From positions 1 through 51,600 of the forward strand of contig WHSN01000009.1 in the NCBI GenBank assembly GCA_009380045.1: DNA of 51,600 nucleotides. The letters are read 5' to 3'. Position 1 is the first letter of the stretch. Every line of letters starts with the position of its first letter. Positions 1-10,332 of the stretch are shown piece by piece. The translations under genes were made by a program, and so were the position numbers. The DNA is from Luteitalea sp. Lineage in GTDB: Bacteria > Acidobacteriota > Vicinamibacteria > Vicinamibacterales > CAVVIG01. The notes beneath the pieces are model-generated. The model did not search any database, was not told the origin of the DNA, and saw only the letters and a program-made list of their open reading frames with translations.

Positions 1-1
1 C

Positions 2-367
2 GACGCGTCGCTGGATCTGCGGGAGTCGGTCACCCGAGGACGGCTGATCTGCCTGATCAGCGATCCCTCCGGCAACCTGGTGGTCCACCGGCAGATTCGC
101 GGACAGGATCTGCCCTTCAGGGACATGCTTCCGGGCCGTTACCGCGTCAACGTGGCGTTCCCGGCGCTGTGGCTGGCGCCGGGGCTCTACACCGTGTACT
201 TCAAGTTCTTCGGCACCAGGGGCTCCGGCGTGGAAGAGCGGCACGAATCCGAACGCGCCATCTTTGCTGTCGACGGCGACATGGACGGCATCAGCCGCGC
301 CCACCTTGCGCCGGTGTTGAACTGGTCGGTGAGCCTGGAAGCCGCAGTGGAACTTGCCCGGCCATGA
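2..367 (+). CDS. C-terminal part of Wzt-like polysaccharide ABC transporter ATPase (5' end outside window)
   Basis: Open reading frame from window edge (DASLDLRESVTRGRLICLISDPSGNLVVHRQIRGQDLPFRDMLPGRYRVNVAFPALWLAPGLYTVYFKFFG...); beta-sandwich style seen in Wzt carbohydrate-binding C-termini; stop overlaps next ATG (ATGA). Confidence 0.6.
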   Translation, partial: DASLDLRESVTRGRLICLISDPSGNLVVHRQIRGQDLPFRDMLPGRYRVNVAFPALWLAPGLYTVYFKFFGTRGSGVEERHESERAIFAVDGDMDGISRAHLAPVLNWSVSLEAAVELARP

Positions 368-1806
368 GCAAACATGTCCCACGCATTGTCGCCGTCCTGC
401 CGCGCGGCGAAACGCTGAGAAACTTCGTCTACAGCGGCACGCTGGACCAGGTCGCCGGGTCGGTCGACCTGACCGTGATGTCGGTGCTCCCGAGCGCCGA
501 GCTGTCGGCGCTGCTCTCGAGCCGGTTCGACGACGTCCGGGAGCTCGCGCCGATTGCGGAGCGGGTGGCCGTCACCCGGCTCCGGGAGCTGCTCGACGTT
601 GCACACGGGCGATGGCTCTGGTCGGAAGCCGCCCAGAGCCGCTGGCGGGTGCGAGACAGCGAGGCCACCACTCCCGCGCTTCGGCTGAAGCGCATGGTCA
701 AGAAGGCGGCGTGCTATCCCCTCGCCAACCGTGCCGGCATTCGTCTGCTCGAGCGGGCCGAGCGGGCGGCGAGCAAGTGGCTGCGAACCACTCGGGAGTA
801 CCTCGAGCTGTTTGAGACGCTTCGTCCCTCGCTCGTGTTCAACGCATCGCATGTGCACAGCCCCCACGCCATTCAGGCGACGCAAGCGGCGCAGTGGCTC
901 GGCATCCCGACCGCCACTTTCATCTTCTCGTGGGACAACCTGACCTCGCAGGGACGGATCATTCCCTCCTACGACCACTATCTGGTCTGGAACGACGACC
1001 TGCGGGCGCAGCTCCTCGATATCTACCGCTCGGTGCGGCCCGAGCAGGTCAGCGTCACCGGAACGCCACAGTTCGATTTCCATTTCCGGCCCGAGTTCCG
1101 GTTGACGCGCGAGGACTTCTGTCGCAAGGTCGGCGCCGATCCCTCACGGCCGATCGTGTTCTACAGCACAGGCATGGCCAACCCGATGTTCGGCGAGCCG
1201 CGCATCGTCGAAGGCATCGCCGACATCGTCGCCGGGCTCGACCAGTTCGGTCCGCCGCAGCTGCTCGTCCGCGTCTATCCCAAAGATCGCACCGGCCGCT
1301 TCGACGATCTCAAACAGCGACGCCCGGATATTCTGTTTCCGGAAGTGCCGTGGGAGCCGGCGTGGTTGACGCCGAAACCCGAGGATTCGGCGCTCTTGAC
1401 CAACACGTTGAGGCACGCCGCAGTCGGCATCAACGCCGCCTCGACCATTTCGCTCGAGCTGTGCATGTTCGCGAAGCCGGTGGTCAATGTCGGCTACAAC
1501 CCGCCCGGCATGAATATCTGGCCGTGGGACTACGGGAGGTTCTACACCTTCGAGCACTATCGCCCGGTTGTCGAGAGCGGCGCGGTGGCCGTCGCCCGTT
1601 CCGAATCCCAGCTGCGCGAGATGCTGGTCGACGCGCTGCGGGCTCCCGATGCGCGCGCGCCGCAACAGCGCGCCCTGATGAGCCGGATGTTCGGATCGAC
1701 CCTCGATGGCCAGTCAGGCGCCCGGGTGGCGGAATGCCTGGTGGCGCTTGCCGGCGGTCCCTCGACTGGCGCGGGCCGACCGCTGAGGACTGAAATTGCT
1801 TGCTAG
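364..1806 (+). CDS. CDP-glycerol glycerophosphotransferase-like / GT-B surface-glycan transferase
   Basis: ATG at 364 overlapping previous stop; FIFSWDNLTSQGRIIPSYDHYLVWNDDLRAQLLDIY and VTGTPQFDFHF motifs; paralog of 35547..37094. Confidence 0.65.
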   Translation: MSKHVPRIVAVLPRGETLRNFVYSGTLDQVAGSVDLTVMSVLPSAELSALLSSRFDDVRELAPIAERVAVTRLRELLDVAHGRWLWSEAAQSRWRVRDSEATTPALRLKRMVKKAACYPLANRAGIRLLERAERAASKWLRTTREYLELFETLRPSLVFNASHVHSPHAIQATQAAQWLGIPTATFIFSWDNLTSQGRIIPSYDHYLVWNDDLRAQLLDIYRSVRPEQVSVTGTPQFDFHFRPEFRLTREDFCRKVGADPSRPIVFYSTGMANPMFGEPRIVEGIADIVAGLDQFGPPQLLVRVYPKDRTGRFDDLKQRRPDILFPEVPWEPAWLTPKPEDSALLTNTLRHAAVGINAASTISLELCMFAKPVVNVGYNPPGMNIWPWDYGRFYTFEHYRPVVESGAVAVARSESQLREMLVDALRAPDARAPQQRALMSRMFGSTLDGQSGARVAECLVALAGGPSTGAGRPLRTEIAC

Positions 1807-3070
1807 CCGGCCACGGCTCCTCGTGTTGTCACACGTCGTGCCGGTGCCGAGAACAACCGGACAACAGCAGCGGGTCTTCTACACCTTGAAGGCCGCACGC
1901 GACACGTTTCACGTGACCTTCGCCACATCAGCCGACGACGGGGATCCAGCCTCGATTCGCGAGGCGATGCTGCCGCTGTGCGACGACGTGCTGGTGCTGC
2001 CCAGCCAGCGCGCGCCCGGGACGATCAACAAGCTCTGGCATTTCGCCAAGCTCTGGCATTTCGCCGCGAGCAGCATCTACGCCGTCGGCACCGGGCTGAA
2101 GCGATCCAACTACTTCATCGGCCAGATGCAGTTTCCTCCGGCGCGTGTCGCGACGCTCGTCGACGGGCGGTCGTTCGACTGCGTGCTGTTCGAGTACTGG
2201 CACGCGGTCGCGAGCACACGGGTGTTCCGCCGCCGGCAGATTCCGTGTGTCCTGGACATGCACGACATTCTCTGGCAGGCATATCGGCGGCAGCTCGACG
2301 CACAACCGGCGGTCCCTGGACCATGGAAACGGCGGGCGCTCGATCGGTACAAGGACGCCGAAGAGCAGGCCTGGCGCGACTTCGATGCGCTGATTGCCAT
2401 CAACCGCGAGGAAGAGCGATACGTCCGCAGCATCCTGCCGCATGGCGCGCCGATCTTTCATGCGGCGATGGGCACCGACCTTGACGCGTGGCCGTACAGC
2501 TGGCGGCCGGCACGGCCCGACCGCATGGCCTACTACGGCAGCTTCGCGAGCCGCCACAATCAGGAGTCAGCTCTGATGTGCGCCCGCCAGATCATGCCGG
2601 AGATCTGGCGCAAATACCCGGATACCGAGCTCTGGCTGGTCGGCAGCCATCCGCCAGAATTCTTTCGCCGGTTGGCCGCAGAAGACCGGCGCATCCGAGT
2701 CACGGGCTATCTCGAAAACGTCCAGGACATTCTCAGCACCATGCGCCTGGTCCTCTGCCCGTGGTCCGGCACCTATGGATTTCGCAGCCGGATCGTCGAG
2801 GTGATGGCGTTGGGTATTCCGACGGTCGCCTCTCCTGATGCGGTCTGGGGCATGGAGCTGGTCGACGGCGAAGGACTGCTGCTCGGCGAACGCCCTGAAG
2901 ACCTCTCCCGGCAGGCGCTCCGTCTGCTCGACGACAGGTCGTTCGCTGGCCAGCAAAGTCGGCTCGCCCGCCGTCAAGTGGAACAGCGGTTCAGCATCGA
3001 TCGGACCTACGGGCAGTTCATGCACGAGCTCGCACAGTGGCTGAGCACCCGTCAGGCGATCGCCTCGTAA
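1796..3070 (+). CDS. Glycosyltransferase, GT4-like (sugar transferase of PEP-CTERM/EpsH1-associated type)
   Basis: TTG start overlapping the preceding stop; LVLSHVVPVPRTTGQQQRVFYTLKA N-terminus; C-terminal RSRIVEVMALGIPTVASPDAVWGMELVDGEGLL. Confidence 0.75.
   Translation: MLASRPRLLVLSHVVPVPRTTGQQQRVFYTLKAARDTFHVTFATSADDGDPASIREAMLPLCDDVLVLPSQRAPGTINKLWHFAKLWHFAASSIYAVGTGLKRSNYFIGQMQFPPARVATLVDGRSFDCVLFEYWHAVASTRVFRRRQIPCVLDMHDILWQAYRRQLDAQPAVPGPWKRRALDRYKDAEEQAWRDFDALIAINREEERYVRSILPHGAPIFHAAMGTDLDAWPYSWRPARPDRMAYYGSFASRHNQESALMCARQIMPEIWRKYPDTELWLVGSHPPEFFRRLAAEDRRIRVTGYLENVQDILSTMRLVLCPWSGTYGFRSRIVEVMALGIPTVASPDAVWGMELVDGEGLLLGERPEDLSRQALRLLDDRSFAGQQSRLARRQVEQRFSIDRTYGQFMHELAQWLSTRQAIAS
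2030..2065 (+). repeat. Exact 18-bp in-frame tandem duplication inside a glycosyltransferase gene
   Basis: aagctctggcatttcgcc at 2030..2047 and 2048..2065; encodes KLWHFA-KLWHFA. Confidence 0.97.
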
Positions 3071-3071
3071 A

Positions 3072-4235
3072 ATGCGGCTCGCGATCATTTCTCACAAGCG
3101 CTGCTGGCGTCCTTCGGACGGCGGCACCAGCTTCACGACCGACGGAGGTTTTCCGTTTCAGGTGCGGGCGATTGCCGAGTTGTTCGATGAGACGGTGCTG
3201 CTGGTCCCATGCACGTCGGGACCGTCGGCGCCCGGCCTCACCGCCCTCCAGGGCCGCCACCTTTCGGTGGCGCCGCTGACCGAGCCAGACGGCCACGACC
3301 TCCGCCGGAAAATCGGATTTCCGCTCTGGCTGCTTCGCAACGGACTTCATCTTGTCCGCCAGGCCAAGCGGGCCGACGTGCTCCACACGCCGGTTCCCGG
3401 AGACATCGGGCTGATGGGCATGCTGATCGGCCTGATCCTGCGCAAGCCGTTGTTCGTTCGCCACTGCGGGAACTGGCTGCAGCAGGCGACCGCAGCCGAG
3501 CGATTGTGCAAATGGCTGATGGAGCGCGTCGTCGGCGGGCGGCACGTGATGTTCGCCACCGGTGGTGGGACCGAGCAGCCTTCCGACCAGAATCCGCGCA
3601 TCCAATGGATCTTTTCGAGCACCCTGACGGAAGCCGAGCTCGACGCCCTCGATACGGAGCGACGGCCCCCGACCGGGGGGCGGCTGCGTTTGATCACAGC
3701 CGGGCGGCAGGAGCGGGAGAAGGGAACCGGGGTGACGATCGAGAGCCTGCCGTTGCTGCTCAAACAGCGTCCACTCGTGACGCTCGACGTGCTCGGCGAC
3801 GGCATGCACCTGCAGGAGTTCAAAGAGCTCGCCCGGACGCTGCAGGTTTCAGATCGCGTCAGGTTCCACGGCAACGTGTCTCACGCCACGTTGCTGGAGC
3901 AATTCCGTGCCGCGGATCTCTTCTGCTTTCCGACCCGCGCCTCGGAGGGTTTCCCCAAGGTGGTGATCGAGGCGATGGCATGTGGTCTTCCGGTGGTGAC
4001 CAGCCAGGTCTCGGTGCTTCCGTCCCTTACACGCGAATGCGGTATCGCGCTTGGTGACCTGTCGGTGGCGTCGGTGACCGCGGCGGTGTTGCAGTGCGTC
4101 GCGGAGCCGGAGACCTACTCCAGGATGTCTGGGCGGGCGCGACAGACCGCGCGGGAATACTCCCTCGAACGGTGGCGCGACACCATCGGCGGCTCACTCC
4201 GCTCGGTGTGGGGGCCGTTGCGTTCCGGTGTGTGA
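3072..4235 (+). CDS. Glycosyltransferase family 4
   Basis: GRQEREKGTGVTIESL, FPTRASEGFPKVVIEAMACGLPVVTSQVSVLPSL (GT4 E-x7-E region). Confidence 0.85.
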   Translation: MRLAIISHKRCWRPSDGGTSFTTDGGFPFQVRAIAELFDETVLLVPCTSGPSAPGLTALQGRHLSVAPLTEPDGHDLRRKIGFPLWLLRNGLHLVRQAKRADVLHTPVPGDIGLMGMLIGLILRKPLFVRHCGNWLQQATAAERLCKWLMERVVGGRHVMFATGGGTEQPSDQNPRIQWIFSSTLTEAELDALDTERRPPTGGRLRLITAGRQEREKGTGVTIESLPLLLKQRPLVTLDVLGDGMHLQEFKELARTLQVSDRVRFHGNVSHATLLEQFRAADLFCFPTRASEGFPKVVIEAMACGLPVVTSQVSVLPSLTRECGIALGDLSVASVTAAVLQCVAEPETYSRMSGRARQTAREYSLERWRDTIGGSLRSVWGPLRSGV

Positions 4236-5319
4236 GCTCGATGGCCTTGGCATCTCCTTCGTCGTCGGTACGCTCGGTCAGGGTGGCGCCGAACGGCAAC
4301 TCTATTACGTGCTCAAAGCATTGAAGAGCAGCGGCTCACGACTCCGGGTCCTGTGCTTGACCAAGGGTGAGTTCTGGGAAGAGCCGATCCGCGGTCTCGG
4401 CGTGCCGGTGACCTGGGTCGGCCAGTCGCCCTCCCGCCCGGTTCGACTCCTGCGCGTCATCGCCGCCCTTCGTGCTCATCGATCGGCCGTGCTGCAGAGC
4501 CATCATTTCTACACGAATCTTTATGCCGTGGCCGCCGCCCGGACGCTGGGCATGCGTGAAATCGGCGCGCTCCGCAGCGATGCGTTCAGCGAGGTCCGGG
4601 AGAGCGGCCGGGTGCTCGGACGTCTGAGCCTGACGGCGCCGCGCGTGGTCGTGGCCAACTCGCGAAATGCCGTCCGCAATGCCTGCACACTCGGGGTCCC
4701 TGCTTCGAGGCTTCACGTGCTGCCGAACGTGGTCGATCCGCTGCAGTTCGCCCCCGGGGGCACGCGGCCGGGGGGGCCGGTGCGCCTGCTCGCGGCTGGG
4801 CGTCTCGGTCCGGAGAAACGCTTCGACCGGCTGTTGACCGCGGTCGCCCGCGCGCGCGCCAGGACCCGCCGGCCCTTGCAGCTGACGATCGTCGGTGACG
4901 GACCCGAGCGCTCCCGCCTTGAACAGCAGGCGCGGCAGCTTGGCTTGATGCCGGACGTGGTGAACTTTACGGGCGCCGTCGCCTCGTCGGCGCCAGTCTA
5001 TCGTGACGCAGACATGCTCGTGCTGACCTCGGCCTGGGAAGGTACGCCCAATGTCATTCTCGAGGCGATGGCGTCAGGCTTGCCGGTCGTGGCGACCAAC
5101 GTCGGAGGGGTGGCGGAGGTCGTCGACCACGAAAAGACGGGGCTCCTGTCGCCGGCCGGAGATGACCAAACCCTCTGCGACGCCATCGTCCGGCTGGCCG
5201 ACGACACGACACTGCGGCTGACCATGGGGCGCGAGGCGCGCGAGCGGATTCTGAGCCGGCACACGCCCGAGCAGTTGCCCCGGCGTCTCGCCAGCATCTA
5301 TGAGGCGGTGCTCGCATGA
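4228..5319 (+). CDS. Glycosyltransferase family 4
   Basis: GTG start; GTLGQGGAERQLYYVLKAL, AAGRLGPEKRFDRLL, TSAWEGTPNVILEAMASGLPVVATNVGGVAEVV. Confidence 0.9.
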   Translation: MCELDGLGISFVVGTLGQGGAERQLYYVLKALKSSGSRLRVLCLTKGEFWEEPIRGLGVPVTWVGQSPSRPVRLLRVIAALRAHRSAVLQSHHFYTNLYAVAAARTLGMREIGALRSDAFSEVRESGRVLGRLSLTAPRVVVANSRNAVRNACTLGVPASRLHVLPNVVDPLQFAPGGTRPGGPVRLLAAGRLGPEKRFDRLLTAVARARARTRRPLQLTIVGDGPERSRLEQQARQLGLMPDVVNFTGAVASSAPVYRDADMLVLTSAWEGTPNVILEAMASGLPVVATNVGGVAEVVDHEKTGLLSPAGDDQTLCDAIVRLADDTTLRLTMGREARERILSRHTPEQLPRRLASIYEAVLA

Positions 5320-6725
5320 GCGCGCGAATCTACGGCCAGGTCCTGTTTCTGATGGCGCACGCACCGCTCGGCATGCTGGCCTACAACCGGCCTCAAGTGT
5401 CGATGGTGCACGCATTCCTCACGCTGGCACTTGGGCTGATGTGGGCATTGGTCGGAGACAGCCGACCCCACCGCGTCGCCTACGTCGCCGCCTATATCGT
5501 CGGCGGAGAGGTGCTCTGGCGCATGACCGGCGCGCCGATTCCCTGGGAGTTCGGGAAATACGCGATGGTGACCGTGATGGTTGCCTGGATGATTCAGAAC
5601 GGACGGTTGAAGGCGCCACTGGCGGCGTCGCTGTATTTCGCGTTTCTGCTGCCGTCAATTGTCCTGACCCTGGTTGGAGTCGATCTCTTCCTCGCGAGAC
5701 AGGAGATCAGCTTTGCGCTGTCCGGCGCTCTTGCCGTGCTCGTGGCCGTCGGGTTCTTCACCCAGATACAGCTCTCCGACCCTCAGCGGCGCCAGCTTTA
5801 CGTGTCCCTCCTGGCGCCGCTCGTGAGCATCGCCGCGATCACGGTGACCGCAACCCTGCTCAACCCTGACATCACCTTCGGAACGGAGTCGAGCGTCGAG
5901 GCCAGCGGCGGCTTCGGGCCGAACCAGGTCTCAGCAGCCCTGGGGCTCGGCGCCATGCTGGCCGTCCTCGCTCTCACCGAGCCAGCGGCCCCGTGGGGGT
6001 TCAAACCGGCGATGCTCGCATGCGCGCTCCTGTTCACGGCACAGAGCGCCTTCACCTTCTCCCGAGGGGGCCTGCTCACGGCCGGGATCTCGGCGCTCCT
6101 CGGATCGCTCCACCTGCTCAGCGACTCGCGCGCACGGTTCAGGACGCTGGCCACCGCCGCGGGTCTGGGACTACTGGCCGCCTACCTCGTGTTTCCCGCG
6201 TTGAACGCGTTCACCGACGGGGCGCTGGCCAACCGGTTCCAGGACACCGGCCTGACCAACCGCGATTCCATTGCATCGGCCGACATCCAAATCTGGCAGG
6301 AGAACCTGATATTCGGGGTTGGACCCGGGCAAGCCAACGTGCACCGCGAGAAGTTCTATCGGAACACGGCGTCACACACGGAGTATTCGAGGATGGTGGC
6401 CGAACACGGCCTGTTCGGCCTGGTGGCGTTCGCCTCGCTGATGGTCATGGTCTTTCAGATCATCCGTAAGCCTCGGCCGGTCAGTCAGAAGGCGCTGACC
6501 ATGGCCCTGTCGGCATGGGCGCTTCTCTTCATGGTGAGTTACGGCATGCGTCTCGCCGCACCGGCGTTCGCGCTGGGACTCGCCGCCTTGCCCCAAGGCG
6601 CTGCCCTGGTGCCCGTGCTCCGGCAGTACTCGCCCTTCAGGGCCGGGGTAACCGCCCGCGCCGGTGGCCGGCTGCTGGCCGGCGTTTCTGGCGGCGCCCG
6701 AAAGACCTCGGTTCATGTTCCGTAG
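5316..6725 (+). CDS. O-antigen polymerase/ligase family membrane protein (Wzy/WaaL-like)
   Basis: Multiple hydrophobic segments; central ENLIFGVGPGQANVH...ASHTEYSRMVAEHGLFGLVAF typical of O-antigen ligase/polymerase loop; ATGA overlap with upstream gene. Confidence 0.8.
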   Translation: MSARIYGQVLFLMAHAPLGMLAYNRPQVSMVHAFLTLALGLMWALVGDSRPHRVAYVAAYIVGGEVLWRMTGAPIPWEFGKYAMVTVMVAWMIQNGRLKAPLAASLYFAFLLPSIVLTLVGVDLFLARQEISFALSGALAVLVAVGFFTQIQLSDPQRRQLYVSLLAPLVSIAAITVTATLLNPDITFGTESSVEASGGFGPNQVSAALGLGAMLAVLALTEPAAPWGFKPAMLACALLFTAQSAFTFSRGGLLTAGISALLGSLHLLSDSRARFRTLATAAGLGLLAAYLVFPALNAFTDGALANRFQDTGLTNRDSIASADIQIWQENLIFGVGPGQANVHREKFYRNTASHTEYSRMVAEHGLFGLVAFASLMVMVFQIIRKPRPVSQKALTMALSAWALLFMVSYGMRLAAPAFALGLAALPQGAALVPVLRQYSPFRAGVTARAGGRLLAGVSGGARKTSVHVP

Positions 6726-7812
6726 GGCGTCCACGCGTTTGCCTGGAGTTGTCCGCCTGTGCTTCGTCGGGCCGATGATGGGCCGCCGGGCGGGATATCT
6801 CACGTCGCAGGGACTACTCGTCGCCAACTGGCTGGCTCGCAACGGCGAGTACGCCGTGACCACCACCTCCGCCGTGACCAATCGGTACCTGCGGCTCCTC
6901 GACATCGTCGCCACGTTGATCCGATCGCGGAACGACGTCGACGTGCAATGCCTCGAGGTGTACGGCGGCCCGAGCTTCGTGGTCGAAGACCTGGCAAGCT
7001 TCATCGGCAGGGCCTGCGGCCATCGTGTGGTGATGGTGCTGCACGGAGGCGCGCTGCCCGAGTTCATCGATCGGCATCCGCGCTGGACGCGCCGGGTGCT
7101 GAATCGCGCCGACGCGCTGGTCGCGCCTTCAACCTATTTGCAGCGGGCGGTGGGCCGATCGGGCCTGCAGGCTCGCGTGATTCCGAACGTGTTGGATCTC
7201 GAGGCCTATCCGTTCCGGCCGCGGCGGCACATCCGGCCACACCTGTTCTGGATGCGTTCCTTTCATCCGATCTGGAATCCCGAGATGGCGGTCCGCGTGC
7301 TGGCGCGAGTCAAACGCCGCTTTCCGGAAGCGACCCTGACCATGGCCGGTCAGGACAAGGGCATGCTGGGTGGGGTGCAGCGGCTCGCGGCCGAACGCGG
7401 CGTGCTCGGTTCGGTGCGATTCCCCGGTTTTCTGGACAGCGAGGGAAAACGCCGGGAAGCGGCGGCAGCCGACATCTTCCTGAACACCAATCGAATCGAC
7501 AACATGCCGGTCGCTGTCGTCGAGGCATGCGCGATGGGCCTGCCGGTCGTCTCGACGAAAGTGGGAGGAATCTCCGATCTGCTCGTGCACGGGGAGACCG
7601 GCCTGCTCGTGCTCGACGACGACGACGAGGCCATGGCTGACGCCGTCATCGAGCTCGTCGGCGACGACGCGCTGGTGGAGCGGCTGTCGGCCGGCGGCCG
7701 GCGGCTCGCGGAACGGTCAGACTGGAAGGCGGTCCGTCCGCAATGGGACCTTCTGATCGCGGAGCTTCACTCGTCCTCCCCGGCGTCTACCGCGTACCCG
7801 CAGGTCACCTGA
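6715..7812 (+). CDS. Glycosyltransferase family 4
   Basis: ATG at 6715 overlapping upstream stop; FLNTNRIDNMPVAVVEACAMGLPVVSTKVGGISDLLVHGETGLLV. Confidence 0.85.
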   Translation: MFRRASTRLPGVVRLCFVGPMMGRRAGYLTSQGLLVANWLARNGEYAVTTTSAVTNRYLRLLDIVATLIRSRNDVDVQCLEVYGGPSFVVEDLASFIGRACGHRVVMVLHGGALPEFIDRHPRWTRRVLNRADALVAPSTYLQRAVGRSGLQARVIPNVLDLEAYPFRPRRHIRPHLFWMRSFHPIWNPEMAVRVLARVKRRFPEATLTMAGQDKGMLGGVQRLAAERGVLGSVRFPGFLDSEGKRREAAAADIFLNTNRIDNMPVAVVEACAMGLPVVSTKVGGISDLLVHGETGLLVLDDDDEAMADAVIELVGDDALVERLSAGGRRLAERSDWKAVRPQWDLLIAELHSSSPASTAYPQVT

Positions 7813-9683
7813 TGTGCGGCATCGCCGGAATCGCTCATCGAGACCCGAAGCGTCCTGTGGACCAGCATCAGCTGGCCGCCATGCAAACCGCCATCACACA
7901 TCGAGGTCCTGACGACTCGGGGTTGTCGATTCTTCCGGGCGCCGGGCTGGCGTCCCGTCGCCTGGCGATTCTCGACCTGTCGAGCCGCGGTCACATGCCG
8001 ATGGCGACCCGCGATGGCCGTTTCCATCTGGTCTACAACGGCGAAATCTACAACTATCGGGAACTACGCTCGGAGCTTCAGTCGAGGGGCGAGACCTTCG
8101 AGTCCAATACCGATACCGAAGTCCTGCTCCGACTGTATGCGCTCCACGGAGCGCCGATGCTCGACCGGTTGAACGGCATGTTCGCGTTCGCGATCTGGGA
8201 TGTCCTGGAGCGCACGCTTTTTCTCTGCCGCGATCGTCTCGGCATCAAACCGCTCTACTACGCACGGTTTCGCGACACGCTGCTGTTCGGATCCGAGCAG
8301 AAAGCATTGTTTGCGGCGGGCCTCCCGAGCGAGTTCGACTCCACCACGTGGTCCGAGCTCCTGTGCTTCCGCTACGTCGCCGGCGAGCGGACCCCATTTG
8401 CCGGAGTGAGCCGCCTGCTTCCCGGTCACCATCTCACCTGGCAAGGGGGAGAGGTCCGGATCAAGCGCTGGTGGCACCTGGCGGAGCGGGTGCAGGCGCT
8501 CCGCGAGGATCCGATTGCCGACGCCGTCAGCTGGTATCGCGACACGTTTGACGATGCGGTCAAGCTGCGGCTGATTAGCGATGTCCCGGTTGGCGTCCTG
8601 TTGAGCGGCGGGCTCGACTCGAGCAGCGTCGCGACGTCGCTCGCCTCTCACAGTCGATCGGTCGCGAGCTTCACCGTGCGCTTCGACGAGCCGGATCACG
8701 ATGAAAGCCACACCGCACGCGGTCTCGCGGACCGGCTGGGCCTGTCGCCGCACGAGCTGACGCTCTCGCCCGACGATCTGAGCACCCGGCTTCATCGCGC
8801 TGCGGTCCTGAGCGACGAGCCGCTGGCGCATTCGAGCGACGTGCACCTGCTCGGCCTGGCCGAGTACGCGAAATCACGCGTTTCGGTCCTGCTGTCAGGC
8901 GAAGGGGCCGACGAGACGCTGGGTGGTTATGTGCGGTACCAGCCGCTGCGATTCGCCAACTGTTTCTCCGTCGGGCGACACCTGGTGTCACCCTTCCAGG
9001 CCGTCATCCCGCCGGGTGGTCGGGTGGCGAAGCTCGCCCGCTTTCTGCGGCTCGGGACAACCCGGGAGTTCGTGCTGTTCAACGCCTGCGACGTCCTGCC
9101 CTTCGACTTGCAGCGCGTCGGAATTCAGTCTCGAACGGCGTTCGAATTCAGGGAGACGGTGCTCGACGAGGCTGAGCGCCTGTATCCAGGCGAGGCGATG
9201 CGCCAGGCGATGTACAGCGATCAGCACACCTTCCTCGGGTCACTGCTGCACAGGAACGACCGGATGACCATGGGGGCGTCGATCGAGTGCCGGGTTCCGT
9301 TTCTCGATTACCGGCTGGTCGAGCGGGCGGCGGCGCTTCCCTCGGCAATCCTCCTCGCCGGACACAAGAGCAAGCCGCTGCTGCGGCGGTCGCTCGGTCC
9401 GCGCTTGCCGAAGGACATCATGCAGGGGCGGAAGTGGGGATTCGGCGTCCCGTGGGCGAGCTATCTGCAGCGGGTGGGCGAGCTCCGCGCACAGGTCGCA
9501 ACGCTGCCCGATGTCGAGCCAATCCGCAGCGGACCATTCGATCGCCGGCGCATGCACACGGTGGTGCGGCAGTTTTTGGCGGGGGATCGCTCCTGCGCCC
9601 CACTGGTCACCGAGCTGTTCATGGTCGCCGCGTGGCACCAGGCGTGCGTCGCCGAAGCCGCCCCGGTCGGACTTCGTGGCTGA
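7812..9683 (+). CDS. asnB: Asparagine synthase (glutamine-hydrolysing) family amidotransferase
   Basis: MCGIAGI N-terminus with catalytic Cys2; NGEIYNYRELR; RDRLGIKPLYY; PP-loop LLSGGLDSSSVA; GEGADETLGGY. Confidence 0.92.
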   Translation: MCGIAGIAHRDPKRPVDQHQLAAMQTAITHRGPDDSGLSILPGAGLASRRLAILDLSSRGHMPMATRDGRFHLVYNGEIYNYRELRSELQSRGETFESNTDTEVLLRLYALHGAPMLDRLNGMFAFAIWDVLERTLFLCRDRLGIKPLYYARFRDTLLFGSEQKALFAAGLPSEFDSTTWSELLCFRYVAGERTPFAGVSRLLPGHHLTWQGGEVRIKRWWHLAERVQALREDPIADAVSWYRDTFDDAVKLRLISDVPVGVLLSGGLDSSSVATSLASHSRSVASFTVRFDEPDHDESHTARGLADRLGLSPHELTLSPDDLSTRLHRAAVLSDEPLAHSSDVHLLGLAEYAKSRVSVLLSGEGADETLGGYVRYQPLRFANCFSVGRHLVSPFQAVIPPGGRVAKLARFLRLGTTREFVLFNACDVLPFDLQRVGIQSRTAFEFRETVLDEAERLYPGEAMRQAMYSDQHTFLGSLLHRNDRMTMGASIECRVPFLDYRLVERAAALPSAILLAGHKSKPLLRRSLGPRLPKDIMQGRKWGFGVPWASYLQRVGELRAQVATLPDVEPIRSGPFDRRRMHTVVRQFLAGDRSCAPLVTELFMVAAWHQACVAEAAPVGLRG

Positions 9684-10332
9684 ACCACTGGTCGTGCGGA
9701 CACTCACCAGCCAGGACCTTGCCGCGGTGGCTCGCGTCCACCTCCGCGCGTTTCCGTCGAGCGCCCTGACACGGCTCAGTGGCGGCGCCGTGCGCCGCTA
9801 TTACGAGTGGCAGCTTTCCGGTCCGCACGAGGTGACCGCGCTGGGCGCATTCGATCGCGATGCGCTCGCCGGATTCTGTTTCGGAGGCGTGTTCCGCGGC
9901 GCCCTGGCGGGCTTCCTTCGCAAGAATCGTGCGTTCCTGGTGTGGCGTGTCGCGACCCGCCCCTGGCTTCTCGGGAACGCCATCGTCCGCGATCGGGCGG
10001 CGGTGGCGTTCCGCAGCCTGTCGAAGCGGTGGCGCCGGCCAAGGAGATCCGCCCGGGCCGCCGCCGAGCCGTCGCCGCCGACATTTGGCGTGCTGTCGAT
10101 CGCGGTCGATCCGCCCTACCAGGGGCACGGCGTGGGCAGGCTGTTGATGGGCGCGGCGGAAGCAGCGGCCCGGCGATCCGGCTTCGGGATGATGCGACTG
10201 ACGGTCGATCCGTCGAACGTCCAGGGGATCGGTTTCTACACCAGCCTGCAGTGGCAGAAGCTCGACACCGGCGCGCGATGGAACGGCACCATGCAGAAGA
10301 CGCTCATCGACAACCGCGCGATGTCTTCATGA
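9676..10332 (+). CDS. GNAT family N-acetyltransferase
   Basis: GTG start at 9676; LSIAVDPPYQGHGVGRLLMGAAEAAARRSGFGMMRLTVDPSNVQGIGFYTSLQW (acetyl-CoA binding motif A/B). Confidence 0.85.
   Translation: MAEPLVVRTLTSQDLAAVARVHLRAFPSSALTRLSGGAVRRYYEWQLSGPHEVTALGAFDRDALAGFCFGGVFRGALAGFLRKNRAFLVWRVATRPWLLGNAIVRDRAAVAFRSLSKRWRRPRRSARAAAEPSPPTFGVLSIAVDPPYQGHGVGRLLMGAAEAAARRSGFGMMRLTVDPSNVQGIGFYTSLQWQKLDTGARWNGTMQKTLIDNRAMSS

Noticed and set aside
4751-4776. cccccggggg plus neighbouring G/C-rich inverted segments in a glycosyltransferase gene
   Set aside because: Explained by codons for Pro/Gly (APGGTRPGGP) in high-GC coding sequence; no sign of function.
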